A stretch of DNA of 64,000 nt. Origin: B1 sp034439755 (GTDB lineage: Bacteria > Bacteroidota > Bacteroidia > UKL13-3). A program made the position numbers and the translations under genes. The notes under the pieces are model-generated. The model did no database searches and was not told where the DNA came from. It worked only from the letters and a program-made list of their open reading frames with translations. The stretch's first letter is position 1. Every line of letters starts with the position of its first letter. Shown here piece after piece: positions 34,827-43,797 of the stretch. The stretch lies in NCBI GenBank assembly GCA_034439755.1, contig JAWXAZ010000004.1:1-64000 (forward strand), in the 5' to 3' direction.

Positions 34827-35546
34827 ATGACAAAATTATCTGTAAACATAAACAAACTTGCACTTATACGCAATTCGAGAGGTGGAAATAATCCAAATCT
34901 TTTAAAAGCTGCTTTAGATTGTGAGATTTTTGGTGCCAATGGAATTACAGTTCACCCTAGGCCAGATGAAAGGCATATTAAATATACAGATGTTTATGAA
35001 CTGAGCCACATAATTAAGACCGAATTTAACATTGAAGGCAATCCAAAAGAATCCAAATTCATTGAATTGGTTCAGACCGTAAAACCCCAACAAGTAACTT
35101 TGGTACCCGATACAAACTCGCAATTAACCAGCGACCATGGCTGGGATACCCTTAAGGAAAAAGATTTTTTGGTTGATATTATTGCTAAATTTAAGGCATT
35201 GGGAATAAGAACTTGTGTTTTTGTTGACCCCGATTTAAGGATGATTGAAGGGGCAAAAGATACTGGTGCCGATAGGATTGAGCTTTATACTGAATCTTAT
35301 GCGACCAATTTTCATCGCGATTCAAAAGCTGCCATTGCGCCTTATGTTTTAGCGGCTCATAAAGCGAACGAAATAGGCTTGGGTATTAATGCGGGCCACG
35401 ATTTAGACAAAGAAAATTTGCGCTATTTTGCACAAAATATTCCTAATTTATTGGAGGTTTCTATTGGCCATGCATTGGTGTGCGATGCCCTATATTGGGG
35501 ATTGGAAAATACGATTCAAATATACAAACGCTGCTTAGAAAACTAG
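34827..35546 (+). CDS. pdxJ: Pyridoxine 5'-phosphate synthase
   Basis: PdxJ condenses 1-deoxy-xylulose 5-phosphate with 3-amino-2-oxopropyl phosphate to pyridoxine 5'-phosphate. The 239-residue TIM barrel opens LSVNINKLALIRNSRGGNNP, with GANGITVHPRPDERHI (near 38-53, active-site His and Arg), KPQQVTLVPD and GLGINAGHDLD as landmarks. PdxH, which oxidises the product to PLP, is also in this window near 44.5 kb. Together they indicate the DXP-dependent PLP route. It converges on purA with one base between stops. Confidence 0.93.
   Translation: MTKLSVNINKLALIRNSRGGNNPNLLKAALDCEIFGANGITVHPRPDERHIKYTDVYELSHIIKTEFNIEGNPKESKFIELVQTVKPQQVTLVPDTNSQLTSDHGWDTLKEKDFLVDIIAKFKALGIRTCVFVDPDLRMIEGAKDTGADRIELYTESYATNFHRDSKAAIAPYVLAAHKANEIGLGINAGHDLDKENLRYFAQNIPNLLEVSIGHALVCDALYWGLENTIQIYKRCLEN
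35067..35079 (+). repeat. Dispersed 13-mer, exact copy 3
   Basis: TTGGTTCAGACCG in frame in pdxJ, read as Leu-Val-Gln-Thr-Val just before the KPQQVTLVPD element. Confidence 0.8.
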
Positions 35547-35547
35547 G

Positions 35548-36813
35548 CTATTTTACGATGGTCTCTTCCCTATCTGGACCTACAGAAATAATGCTTACTG
35601 GCACTTTAATTTGGGCCTCAACATAATCCATATAGTTTTGGAATGTTTGAGGTAAATCTTGGTACTTTCTAATTTTTGTTAAATCGCCCGACCAACCTGG
35701 GAAGGTTTTGTATTGCGGAATAACGGCATCATCCATTAAGTTAAAGGGGATTTCTGAGGTGATGGTATCGCCAATTTTATACGAATCGCACAATTGTACC
35801 TCTTCAAAACCGCTGAGTATATCGCTTTTTGTGCAAATTAAATCTGTTACGCCATTAAGCATAATGGCATATTTTAGCGTAGGCAAATCTAGCCAGCCGG
35901 TTCTTCTTGGGCGACCAGTAGTAGCGCCAAATTCGTGGCCAAGCTGACGCAATAACTCACCTGTTTCATTGTCTTGTTCGGACGGGAAAGGACCATTGCC
36001 TACACGGGTACAATAAGCCTTAAAAATGCCATAAACCTTATTGATTTTTTGAGGGGCAATACCCAAACCACTGCAAGCACCGCCTGTTATGGTATTAGAA
36101 GAAGTTACGAAAGGATATGAACCAAAATCTATATCGAGCAAAGTTCCTTGTGCACCTTCTGCCAGCACACGTTTTCCTTGATTAATTAAGTCGTTGATAA
36201 AATATTCTGAATTAATTATTTTAAACTGCTTTAAGTATTCAACGGCCTCAAAAAAAGCAGGTTCATGATCGGCCAAGTTGTATTCATAATTAAATGAATC
36301 CAATAACTTTTTGTGGTTGCTTACAGCAGTATCATATTTGAACCTAAAATTCTTGCTAATTAAATCGCCAATTCTTAGTCCGCTTCTACCAATTTTATCT
36401 TGGTAAGTAGGGCTAATTCCCCTTAGGGTTGAACCAACTTTATGTACACCTTTGTATGCTTCGCTGGCAGCATCCACTAACCTGTGCGTAGGTAAAATAA
36501 CATGCGCTTTTTCTGAGATATATAAGTTCTTGCGAATATCAACACCCGTAGTTTCTGCCTTTTCTATTTCCTTTTTTAATTGAACCGGATCAACCACCAC
36601 GCCATTGCCAATAATATTGATACAATGTTCATGAAAAATGCCAGAAGGAATGGTATTTAGCACGTATTTATTTCCTCCAAACTCAAGCGAGTGACCAGCA
36701 TTTGGGCCACCTTGGAACCTAGCAACAACATCGTATTTAGGGGTTAAAACATCCACTATTTTACCCTTACCTTCATCTCCCCACTGCAAACCCAATACTA
36801 CATCAACCTTCAT
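35548..36813 (-). CDS. purA: Adenylosuccinate synthetase
   Basis: PurA couples GTP hydrolysis to the joining of IMP and aspartate, the first committed step to AMP. The 421-residue protein starts with VLGLQWGDEGKGKIVD (GTP-binding loop and catalytic Asp) and has QGGPNAGHSLEF, GSTLRGISPTYQDK, EGAQGTLLDIDFGSYPFVTS and TGRPRRTGWLDLP, all family signatures. It follows a fur-type gene by three bases and, with spoT further up, forms a purine/stringent-response neighbourhood seen in other Bacteroidota. Confidence 0.95.
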   Translation of the reverse strand: MKVDVVLGLQWGDEGKGKIVDVLTPKYDVVARFQGGPNAGHSLEFGGNKYVLNTIPSGIFHEHCINIIGNGVVVDPVQLKKEIEKAETTGVDIRKNLYISEKAHVILPTHRLVDAASEAYKGVHKVGSTLRGISPTYQDKIGRSGLRIGDLISKNFRFKYDTAVSNHKKLLDSFNYEYNLADHEPAFFEAVEYLKQFKIINSEYFINDLINQGKRVLAEGAQGTLLDIDFGSYPFVTSSNTITGGACSGLGIAPQKINKVYGIFKAYCTRVGNGPFPSEQDNETGELLRQLGHEFGATTGRPRRTGWLDLPTLKYAIMLNGVTDLICTKSDILSGFEEVQLCDSYKIGDTITSEIPFNLMDDAVIPQYKTFPGWSGDLTKIRKYQDLPQTFQNYMDYVEAQIKVPVSIISVGPDREETIVK

Positions 36814-36816
36814 TTC

Positions 36817-37320
36817 CTATTTCTCCTTTTTGACATTTTTTTTGCACGCAATACATTTTGAATCAGAATCAACCATAGGTTCACCAAATAAATACAAAGA
36901 ATGATTGGTAATGGTAAACTGCATGAGTTCGCCCATGGTATTTTTTATTTGTTGGATTCTTGGATCACAAAATTCTAACACTTCATTACACTGATTACAG
37001 ATTAAGTGATCGTGCTGTCTAAAACCGTAAGCACGCTCGTACCTAGAGATGTTTCTCCCAAATTGGTGTTTAATAACCAAGCCACAATCTAAGAGCAAAT
37101 CTAAAGTATTATAAACAGTAGCCCTGCTTACCCTGTAATTTCTTACTTTCATGTGGTCAAATAAAGTCTCCACATCGAAATGCTCCTTATTGGAGTAAAT
37201 TTCGTCGAGGATAGCGAAACGCTCAGGAGTTTTTCTTTGTTGATGTTTTTCTAAGAACTCAACAAATTTCTCCTTAACCTCGGCTTTTATTTTTTCGGCA
37301 TTATAAGCTTCAACCAACAT
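36817..37320 (-). CDS. Fur-family transcriptional regulator
   Basis: This 167-residue ferric-uptake-type repressor has a winged helix with recognition segment YRVSRATVYNTLDLLLD (about 62-78). The dimerisation domain has RQHDHLICNQCNEVLEF. Both structural zinc pairs are kept (C108/C111 and C156/C159), unlike the PerR-like protein at 9 kb. The HDH and E/D ligands fit Fur or Zur; the metal cannot be assigned. It is transcribed just ahead of purA with a 3-base gap. TAACTTTG on the minus strand at 37346-37339, 19 nt before the ATG, may be its -7 box. Confidence 0.85.
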   Translation of the reverse strand: MLVEAYNAEKIKAEVKEKFVEFLEKHQQRKTPERFAILDEIYSNKEHFDVETLFDHMKVRNYRVSRATVYNTLDLLLDCGLVIKHQFGRNISRYERAYGFRQHDHLICNQCNEVLEFCDPRIQQIKNTMGELMQFTITNHSLYLFGEPMVDSDSKCIACKKNVKKEK

Positions 37321-37460
37321 GAATAATCATTAAAGGTCCAAAGTTAACCAAATCCTACTTAGATACCACATTCGGGCAAATCGTGTTGAAAGAATTTGGC
37401 AACCAAGCATCGAAAGCAAAACAAACTCCTGAGAACCAACACAAAAAAGCCAAGCAGAAA

Positions 37461-39668
37461 CTAGCTTAAATCGACCCTATTTACAGAAATTAGCTCACTC
37501 GCACCCTTTATAGCCATTATTATATTATCGAGTTGGCTCGTATCATGAACTTCCAAAACAATATTTCCATCAAACATACCCTCATTGCTATTGATGGAAA
37601 TTGAGCGCATATTAACCTGCAATTGTTTAGAAATAATTTCGGTAATAATGCTTACAATACCCACACTATCAATACCCGAAACTTTAATAGAAGAAAGAAA
37701 GGCTTTTGCTTGGAACTTGTTTGCATTGGCCCATTTAGCCTTGATAATTCTATACCCATAATTGCTCATTAAGGCAATAGAATTAGGACAAGATAAACGG
37801 TGAATTTTCACTCCCTCGCCAATGGTTACAAAACCAAAAATATCATCGCCAGGAATGGGGCTACAACATTTGGCAAAAGCATACTCCATATTGGCTTCAT
37901 TTTCGCTTAAAATTACGGCATCATTTGGCAATATAGGCGCTGGCTTGGGCTTTGCGGGTTGCTGAATTTCTGCTGGTTTTGACTTGTCGGCCAATAAAAT
38001 TTCTTCAATATCGAGTTTGGTTCGGTCAATAGTTTCTTCCGCAATTTGGCAATATAAATCTCCCACCGATTTAAGTTTAAAATGCCTCATTAAAATAGTA
38101 AGGTTATCTGAGGTAAAAGGCACCTTAGAATTCTTGAATTTTCTTTCCAAAATCTCCTTACCCATCGAAGAAGCTTTAAGCCTTAACTGCTTAAAATACT
38201 CTCTTATTTTAGATTTAGCCTTAGCTGTAATGACAAAGTCTAACCAACTTTCATTGGGCTTTTGCTTGCTACTAGAAAGAATTTCAATTTGATCGCCATT
38301 ATTCAGTTGGTGGTTAAGTGACACCAATTTATTATTCAATTTGGCCCCAATGCACTTTGCACCTAAGTCTGTATGAATATCGAAAGCAAAATCTAAAATG
38401 GTAGAACCTGCCGGCATTTTTTTAAGATCGCCCTTAGGTGTAAACACAAAAATTTCATCTGAATAAAGAGCCAATTTAAAATCGTCTAGAAACTCCCTGG
38501 CATTAGAATCTGGACTTTCCAAAATCTCCCTCACTTTAGAAAGCCAACCCTCCAAGCCCCTATCTTGCGAGCCACCAGATTCCTTATAACGCCAATGTGC
38601 GGCAAATCCTTTTTCGGCAATTTCATCCATGCGCTTTGTCCTAATTTGCACCTCAACCCACCTGCCCTTTGGGCCCATAACGGTAGTGTGCAAACTTTCA
38701 TAACCATTTGCCTTTGGCGTGCTTACCCAATCGCGCAAGCGATCTGGATTAGGCGTATAGTGATCTGTAACCATCGAATACACTTTCCAACAACTACTCT
38801 TTTCGGTATCAACCGGAGTATCCACAATGATTCTGATAGCAAATAAATCGTAAACTTCCTCAAAAGACACATGCTGCGCCTTCATCTTATTTAAGATAGA
38901 ATGAATACTTTTAGGCCTGCCCTTTATTTCAAAACTTAAGCCATCGGCCTCCAAATCCGACGCAATTGGATCAATAAAATTACGGATGTATTTGTTTCGC
39001 TGAATCTTTGTTTCATTCAACTTATTCTTTACAAAAGTATAATTATCGGCTTGAAGGTATTTTGTACTTAAATCTTCCAGTTCAGATTTTAAAGCGTATA
39101 AACCCAAACGATGCGCCAGGGGTGCATAAACATAAGCAGTTTCTGAGGCAATTTTCAATTGCGATTTAGGACTCATGCTATCCAAGGTACGCATGTTGTG
39201 CAACCTATCGGCCAGCTTTATTAAAATAACTCTCACATCGTCGCTTAAAGTAAGCAGCATTTTCTTAAAATTCTCGGCTTGAATGCTCCTATCTGGCTGA
39301 TCAAAAACGCCAGAAATCTTAGTTAAACCATCAATAATTCGGGCAACCTTATCGCCAAACTTAAGCTCAATTAACTCCAAAGTAATATCTGTATCCTCAA
39401 CCGTATCATGTAACAGAGCACCAATTACAGAAGTAACCCCTAAACCAATTTCATCGGCACAAATTTGAGCCACCTCCAATGGATGCATAATATAAGGCTC
39501 GCCACTCTTGCGCCGCATATTTTTATGCGCCTCCAATGATAGCTCAAAAGCACTTCTTATCAACCTCCTATCTTCGCGGTTAAGCGCACGCCTAATGCTC
39601 TTCAACAGGTTTCTATAAGCCTTTACAATAAGCTTATTCTCCTGCTCTAAATCAATCTCTTTATTCAT
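37461..39668 (-). CDS. Bifunctional (p)ppGpp synthetase/hydrolase, RelA/SpoT family
   Basis: This long RSH enzyme of 735 residues makes and degrades the alarmone (p)ppGpp. The HD hydrolase domain keeps HDTVEDTD (87-94) and is followed by the synthetase domain (about 240-370: RPKSIHSILNKMK, YDLFAIRIIV, NGYESLHTTVMGP). A TGS domain (about 395-460), a helical/zinc region with CCSPIPGDDIFGF and a C-terminal ACT domain (about 660-730) complete it. With an apparently intact HD motif it is bifunctional (Rel/SpoT type). A 140-base gap separates it from fur. Confidence 0.93.
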   Translation of the reverse strand: MNKEIDLEQENKLIVKAYRNLLKSIRRALNREDRRLIRSAFELSLEAHKNMRRKSGEPYIMHPLEVAQICADEIGLGVTSVIGALLHDTVEDTDITLELIELKFGDKVARIIDGLTKISGVFDQPDRSIQAENFKKMLLTLSDDVRVILIKLADRLHNMRTLDSMSPKSQLKIASETAYVYAPLAHRLGLYALKSELEDLSTKYLQADNYTFVKNKLNETKIQRNKYIRNFIDPIASDLEADGLSFEIKGRPKSIHSILNKMKAQHVSFEEVYDLFAIRIIVDTPVDTEKSSCWKVYSMVTDHYTPNPDRLRDWVSTPKANGYESLHTTVMGPKGRWVEVQIRTKRMDEIAEKGFAAHWRYKESGGSQDRGLEGWLSKVREILESPDSNAREFLDDFKLALYSDEIFVFTPKGDLKKMPAGSTILDFAFDIHTDLGAKCIGAKLNNKLVSLNHQLNNGDQIEILSSSKQKPNESWLDFVITAKAKSKIREYFKQLRLKASSMGKEILERKFKNSKVPFTSDNLTILMRHFKLKSVGDLYCQIAEETIDRTKLDIEEILLADKSKPAEIQQPAKPKPAPILPNDAVILSENEANMEYAFAKCCSPIPGDDIFGFVTIGEGVKIHRLSCPNSIALMSNYGYRIIKAKWANANKFQAKAFLSSIKVSGIDSVGIVSIITEIISKQLQVNMRSISINSNEGMFDGNIVLEVHDTSQLDNIIMAIKGASELISVNRVDLS

Positions 39669-39771
39669 CCCCTATCCAAATTATCTGCCCAAATTAACTC
39701 ATTTTTTTTTGTATGCAGAGAAATTTTTCTACCAAGTTGGTCAAAATATGGAATGCAATATTTTTTCTTTT

Positions 39772-39784
39772 CGGTCTGAACCAA
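39772..39784 (-). repeat. Dispersed 13-mer, exact copy 4 (intergenic)
   Basis: CGGTCTGAACCAA on the plus strand, in the divergent gap between spoT and the tRNA gene. It is the only exact copy outside a gene. Confidence 0.8.
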
Positions 39785-39869
39785 AGATATTATAAAGCTC
39801 AATTTCAATAACTTGTACTTAATTTTTATGATTATTTGAGATAAGGTTTAAACCTTTAAAATTTAGGCA

Positions 39870-39877
39870 TATATTTG
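39870..39877 (+). promoter_or_regulatory. -7 promoter element of the tRNA-Leu gene
   Basis: TATATTTG matches TAnnTTTG and ends 20 nt before the mature tRNA 5' end. The -33 region (GGTTTAAACC around 39845-39854) is only a weak match. Confidence 0.5.
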
Positions 39878-39897
39878 CATCCCTTTTTATAGGAAAA

Positions 39898-39979
39898 GCG
39901 CATGTGGCGTAATTGGTAGCCGTGCCAGACTTAGGATCTGGTGCCGAAAGGCGTGGGGGTTCGAGTCCCTCCATGCGCA
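39898..39979 (+). tRNA. tRNA-Leu (anticodon TAG)
   Basis: This is a class II tRNA. Acceptor strands GCGCATG (39898-39904) and CATGCGC (39972-39978) pair fully and the discriminator is A. The anticodon arm is CCAGA-CTTAGGA-TCTGG, giving anticodon TAG. The long variable arm is TGCCGAAAGGCGT, and the T arm carries GGTTCGAGTCC. CCA is not encoded. A terminator hairpin follows. Confidence 0.95.
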
Positions 39980-40010
39980 CAAAAATTAAAATCGGGAAAC
40001 CGAAACAAAA

Positions 40011-40037
40011 AATAAGACTGGCATTGTCAGTCTTATT
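40011..40037 (+). terminator. Terminator-like hairpin after tRNA-Leu
   Basis: AATAAGACTG and CAGTCTTATT form a 10-bp stem with a 7-nt loop, followed by TATTATTA rather than a clean T run. It lies 30 bases upstream of the trigger-factor ATG. Confidence 0.6.
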
Positions 40038-40068
40038 TATTATTAGCATTGTTGAAAACTAGAAAGCG

Positions 40069-41475
40069 ATGAACGTTACATTCGATAAAAAAGATGCTTT
40101 AAACGGAACTATCTCCGTGAACATCACCACGGAAGATTACCTTCCTACTTATGAAAAAAAACTGAAAGATTATGGCAAAAAAGCCAATATCCCAGGGTTT
40201 AGAGCGGGTCATGCTCCAAAAAGTATGATTGAAAAAATGGTAGGAAACAATTTATTGTTAGAAGAGGTAAATGGTCTTGCCAGCAAGGGTCTTTTCGATT
40301 ATATCGAAGAAAATAAATTAAATATTTTGGGTCAGCCCATATTAACTGAAGACACCAAAATAGACGAATTAAGCAAAACTGCTAACTATACATTCAAATT
40401 TGATTTGGGTATTACTCCAGAAATTGAGTTGAACATTAGCAGTGCAGATACCTACGTAAAATACCAAGCTAAAGTTGAAGACAGCATGGTTGAGGAGGAA
40501 ATTGAGCGCATGAAGAAGCGTGTTGGCACCTTAACAGATGTTGAAGAAGTTGGATCAGACGATATGATTTATGCTGCCTTAACAGAATTAAACGATAGCG
40601 ACGAAATTTTTGAAGGTGGCGTGCATTCAGATTCTGTTCCAGTTGCTATTAATACTATAAAGATTGATGAACTTAGAAATGAGTTAGTGGGTAAAGCGAA
40701 AGGCACAGAATTAACGGTGAATATTTTTGCTTTGTTTAACAGCGACGAATCGGAAATGGGTCATGCTTTGGGTATCCAAAAACAAACCGTTGCCGATTTA
40801 AATCCTACTTTTAAGTTGGTTATTAACGAAATAAAAAGAACCACCACTTCTGAACTAAACCAAGAGTTTTTCGATAAAATTTATGGTGCGGGAGTTGTTA
40901 CCAGCATAGAAGAATTAAAAACTAAAATTAGCGAAGAACTAGGTTCGTACTTTAACCAACAAGGTAGGCATTTATTAGAGCATGAATTAATTGATAGTTT
41001 GGTGGCTAAACATGGCATTGAATTACCCGATGATTTCTTGAAACGTTGGTTAATGGATCGCCATAAAGAAAAGTTCACCAAAGATAATTTAGAGGAAGCC
41101 TATATTCCAGAAGCTAAATATTTAAAGAACCATATTTTGGAAGAAAAAATTATGGTTACCAATCATATTAAGGTAGAGGATGAAGATATTCGTTCGGCTG
41201 CAATTGCCTATACCAAACAAATGTTTGGTGCTTATGGCAACCAAGGTTTAAGCGACGATATTTTGATGAGTCTTGTTGAGCCGCAATTGCAAAAAGAAGA
41301 TTTTAGAAGCCGCATGATTAACATGGCTGTTCGCGAGAAAGTGAATACTTGGTTATTAAACACCATTACTATTGAAACTAAAGAAGTATCGATAGATGAG
41401 TTTAACAAAATAATGGAAACACATAACCACCAACACCATGCTCACAACCATGACCATGCTGAGGAAATGGCATAA
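40069..41475 (+). CDS. tig: Trigger factor with histidine-rich tail
   Basis: Trigger factor is the ribosome-bound chaperone and peptidyl-prolyl isomerase that receives nascent chains. The 468-residue protein begins with the ribosome-binding domain; the signature loop reads IPGFRAGHAPKSMIEK (near 42-57), close to the G-F-R-x-G-x-x-P consensus. A divergent PPIase domain (about 150-240) and a long helical C-domain follow. The last 20 residues hold seven histidines (ETHNHQHHAHNHDHAEE), a possible metal-binding tail not needed for the chaperone fold. A strong terminator follows. Confidence 0.88.
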   Translation: MNVTFDKKDALNGTISVNITTEDYLPTYEKKLKDYGKKANIPGFRAGHAPKSMIEKMVGNNLLLEEVNGLASKGLFDYIEENKLNILGQPILTEDTKIDELSKTANYTFKFDLGITPEIELNISSADTYVKYQAKVEDSMVEEEIERMKKRVGTLTDVEEVGSDDMIYAALTELNDSDEIFEGGVHSDSVPVAINTIKIDELRNELVGKAKGTELTVNIFALFNSDESEMGHALGIQKQTVADLNPTFKLVINEIKRTTTSELNQEFFDKIYGAGVVTSIEELKTKISEELGSYFNQQGRHLLEHELIDSLVAKHGIELPDDFLKRWLMDRHKEKFTKDNLEEAYIPEAKYLKNHILEEKIMVTNHIKVEDEDIRSAAIAYTKQMFGAYGNQGLSDDILMSLVEPQLQKEDFRSRMINMAVREKVNTWLLNTITIETKEVSIDEFNKIMETHNHQHHAHNHDHAEEMA

Positions 41476-41492
41476 TTAGCGAATTGATTTAT

Positions 41493-41533
41493 AAAAAAAG
41501 CCCCGATTGTATTAAACAATCGGGGCTTTTTTT
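41493..41533. terminator. Bidirectional terminator between tig and the desaturase gene
   Basis: AAAAAAAG-CCCCGATTGT, loop ATTAA, ACAATCGGGG-CTTTTTTT: a GC-rich stem of about 18 bp with A- and T-tracts on either side. It should stop transcripts from both converging genes. Confidence 0.92.
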
Positions 41534-41553
41534 ATTTCTTATGCTGCGTGGAA

Positions 41554-42537
41554 TTAAGACAATATCCAACCAAACTTATGTTCTACTTTTGGCATGGTAG
41601 CGCGCTCTGCAATGCGCGTTAAACGATCTGGCAAAGCCATTAAAAAGTCTCTAGCCTTTTCACCATTTTCTTGCAATCCCCTTACATTTTCAATTTGCCA
41701 TTCGTTGATGCATTCTTTTAAAATATCGATATAATCGAGGGCGGTGTATACACCTAAGCGGGTAGCAGCATCGCTAAAATTAGAGAAGGTATTTGTTTTG
41801 CCACCTAATTCTCTCATGCATTGTGCGGGCATTACAATTTTCTTGCGCATCATATCTTCAAAGGCCAATAACAATCCATTGGGATCAATTTCTAAAATGC
41901 GCGTAACAAAATTCATATATGCCCTAGCATGTCGAGCTTCATCTGCAGCCACTAAACCACATATTTTTGATAGCAGGGCATTTCCATCTCTTTTGGCCAA
42001 AGTAGCCACTCGGCGGTGACTAATATTGGTAGCCAACTCTTGAAAGCTAGTATACACAAAGTTGCGGTAAGGATCATTGCCTGCACCATTGTTAAATCCT
42101 TCGGAGATGAGGAATTGGGTGCTGGCCTCAAATTCTTTCATATTAATTCTGCCGCATAAATATAAATATCGGTTCAGAACGTCTCCATGCCTGTTTTCTT
42201 CTGCGGCCCAGCTCCTCATCCATTTCATCCAGCCGTTGTTATTTTGCTGGTCTACACCCACCAAATTCGACAACCAACTTTCGTAGGTTGGTAGGGCTTC
42301 TTCGGTAATGGTATCGGCAACCAAAACAACCATTAAATCGTATGAATGGTTGGATGCATCTTCTTGTATTGATTTTAAATCGGCAACAAAAGTGGTATCC
42401 GAAGTAAGTGGCAAAAGTTCTGATGCTTGCCAATTTGTTTCTATAGGTTTAAGGTACTCATTGGCAATAGCGTCTACATCTTTTCCAATAAAGTTCATTA
42501 CTTCACTTCTTTCTGGCCCAACTGATTGATTAGTCAT
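41554..42537 (-). CDS. Acyl-ACP desaturase (stearoyl-ACP 9-desaturase family)
   Basis: This soluble di-iron desaturase of 327 residues would insert a double bond into a saturated acyl chain on acyl carrier protein. The two iron-binding helices show EENRH (113-117) and DEARH (199-203), the hallmark of the plant-type acyl-ACP desaturase family. Flanking residues GWMKWMRSWAAEENRHGDVL are well conserved. Ferredoxin partners are not nearby. It is a single cistron: its 3' end meets a strong terminator and a 594-base gene-poor region lies upstream. Confidence 0.9.
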   Translation of the reverse strand: MTNQSVGPERSEVMNFIGKDVDAIANEYLKPIETNWQASELLPLTSDTTFVADLKSIQEDASNHSYDLMVVLVADTITEEALPTYESWLSNLVGVDQQNNNGWMKWMRSWAAEENRHGDVLNRYLYLCGRINMKEFEASTQFLISEGFNNGAGNDPYRNFVYTSFQELATNISHRRVATLAKRDGNALLSKICGLVAADEARHARAYMNFVTRILEIDPNGLLLAFEDMMRKKIVMPAQCMRELGGKTNTFSNFSDAATRLGVYTALDYIDILKECINEWQIENVRGLQENGEKARDFLMALPDRLTRIAERATMPKVEHKFGWILS

Positions 42538-43131
42538 AGGTACGAAGGTAAAAAAATATTCCTAAAAACCACCCTATATTTACTTTTTTAACACAATTAA
42601 GAGATAAGATTACATATTCATATAAGGTAATATTTTATAAATTGATGTATCTCATAAAAACCTATTAAAAAGTAAAACAATTTGTTGTGATTTAATGTTT
42701 AAGCTAATTATTTGAATATAATGAAACTAAACAAAAAGTTGGCATTATATTTATATTGTAAGTAGATGCTTATTTATTCAAATTGCATGTACTTTTTAAA
42801 GGTTAGCACGAAAAAAAACTCACCAACAAGTTTTTTTGGGCAAGCATTAATCTATTATCAGGAGGAGGGCTTGACAAAATATATATTATACCGGTTATTC
42901 AAAATATGATAGTCAAAATTCAACAAATATCTCATTGACCTATTATTTTGTTATATCGGCATTTACCCTTGTAAAATTATCAAGCAGCTTTGGGCTATTT
43001 ATTAATTACAATTGGTATTATTCTACGTGTTGCACTTATCACTTGAACTTACACCATTTATGTTTTTAAAAGTTTAAAAAAAAACACTAATTTGGTAGTT
43101 CAATATTACCAATAGTTACACGTATTAATTA
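42538..43131. other. Gene-poor AT-rich interval
   Basis: This 594-base stretch holds no convincing gene. The longest plausible reading is a 40-codon frame at 42787-42909 (MYFLKVSTKKNSPTSFFGQA and on). Downstream, hydrophobic fragments such as ALGYLLITIGIILRVALI are broken by stops, which may be remnants of a lost membrane-protein gene. A hairpin AAAAAAACT/AGTTTTTTT lies at 42812-42837. No RNA gene or mobile element is evident. Confidence 0.4.
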
Positions 43132-43797
43132 ATGACTCAGCACCTCACTTATTACAATTGCCATAGTCATAGAAAGCCCAAACTTGCTAATGAAATTTGC
43201 ATTCGAAATTCCTTTTTAACCCTACCAAAAAATGCAGCACTACCCTATTTTATAAGTGCAGGATTACATCCTTGGCTTGTAGAAAAATACGCGCAACAAG
43301 AGGTGATAGAAAAATTAGAGAACGCCTTAAAACACCCTAAAATATTGGCTATTGGCGAGATTGGATTAGACAAATTTGCCTCCAATTTCGACCTGCAAAT
43401 AAGACTATTTAAACTACAAGTAGAGATTGCAAGCAAACATTATTTACCTATCCTCATCCATCAAGTGGGCATGTTAAGTGAGCTAGGTCACAACCTAAAT
43501 AACTTTAATGGAAAACTTGTATTGCATGGCTACCAAAATCACATTCAAGTTTGGGAACAATTGGCCAAAAAGCATTCGATTTATGTTTCAATAGGTGCTG
43601 CAATATTGCATGAAAATCAGAAATTGGTTCAGACCGTAAGAGAAATACCCCTTGAATTTTTATTGGTAGAAACAGATAACTCCATTGTGCCAATAGACGT
43701 AATTTATAATAAGATTGCAGCCATAAGACAATGCAGCTTAGAAGGATTATGTGCACAAATAGAGAAAAACTTCAAGCTGGTTTTCGCCACCTATTAA
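43132..43797 (+). CDS. TatD-family metal-dependent hydrolase
   Basis: This TIM-barrel hydrolase/DNase-like protein of 221 residues is somewhat shorter than typical TatD (about 255). Metal-site elements are present: NCHSH (residues 9-13), GLHPW, AIGEIGLDK (near 81-89), PILIHQ, VLHGYQ and LVETDNS. Members act on DNA ends or peptides, so the substrate is uncertain. The TAA stop shares the palindrome TTAA with the convergent YqgE gene. Confidence 0.85.
   Translation: MTQHLTYYNCHSHRKPKLANEICIRNSFLTLPKNAALPYFISAGLHPWLVEKYAQQEVIEKLENALKHPKILAIGEIGLDKFASNFDLQIRLFKLQVEIASKHYLPILIHQVGMLSELGHNLNNFNGKLVLHGYQNHIQVWEQLAKKHSIYVSIGAAILHENQKLVQTVREIPLEFLLVETDNSIVPIDVIYNKIAAIRQCSLEGLCAQIEKNFKLVFATY
43624..43636 (+). 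repeat. Dispersed 13-mer, exact copy 5
   Basis: TTGGTTCAGACCG in frame in the TatD gene, read as Leu-Val-Gln-Thr-Val in a surface helix rather than a catalytic motif. Confidence 0.8.

Noticed and set aside
39819..40049. Open frame on the minus strand with MEGLEPPRLSAPDPKSG
   Set aside because: It is the antisense of the tRNA-Leu gene. This peptide is a well-known false protein from reverse translation of tRNA-Leu sequences.
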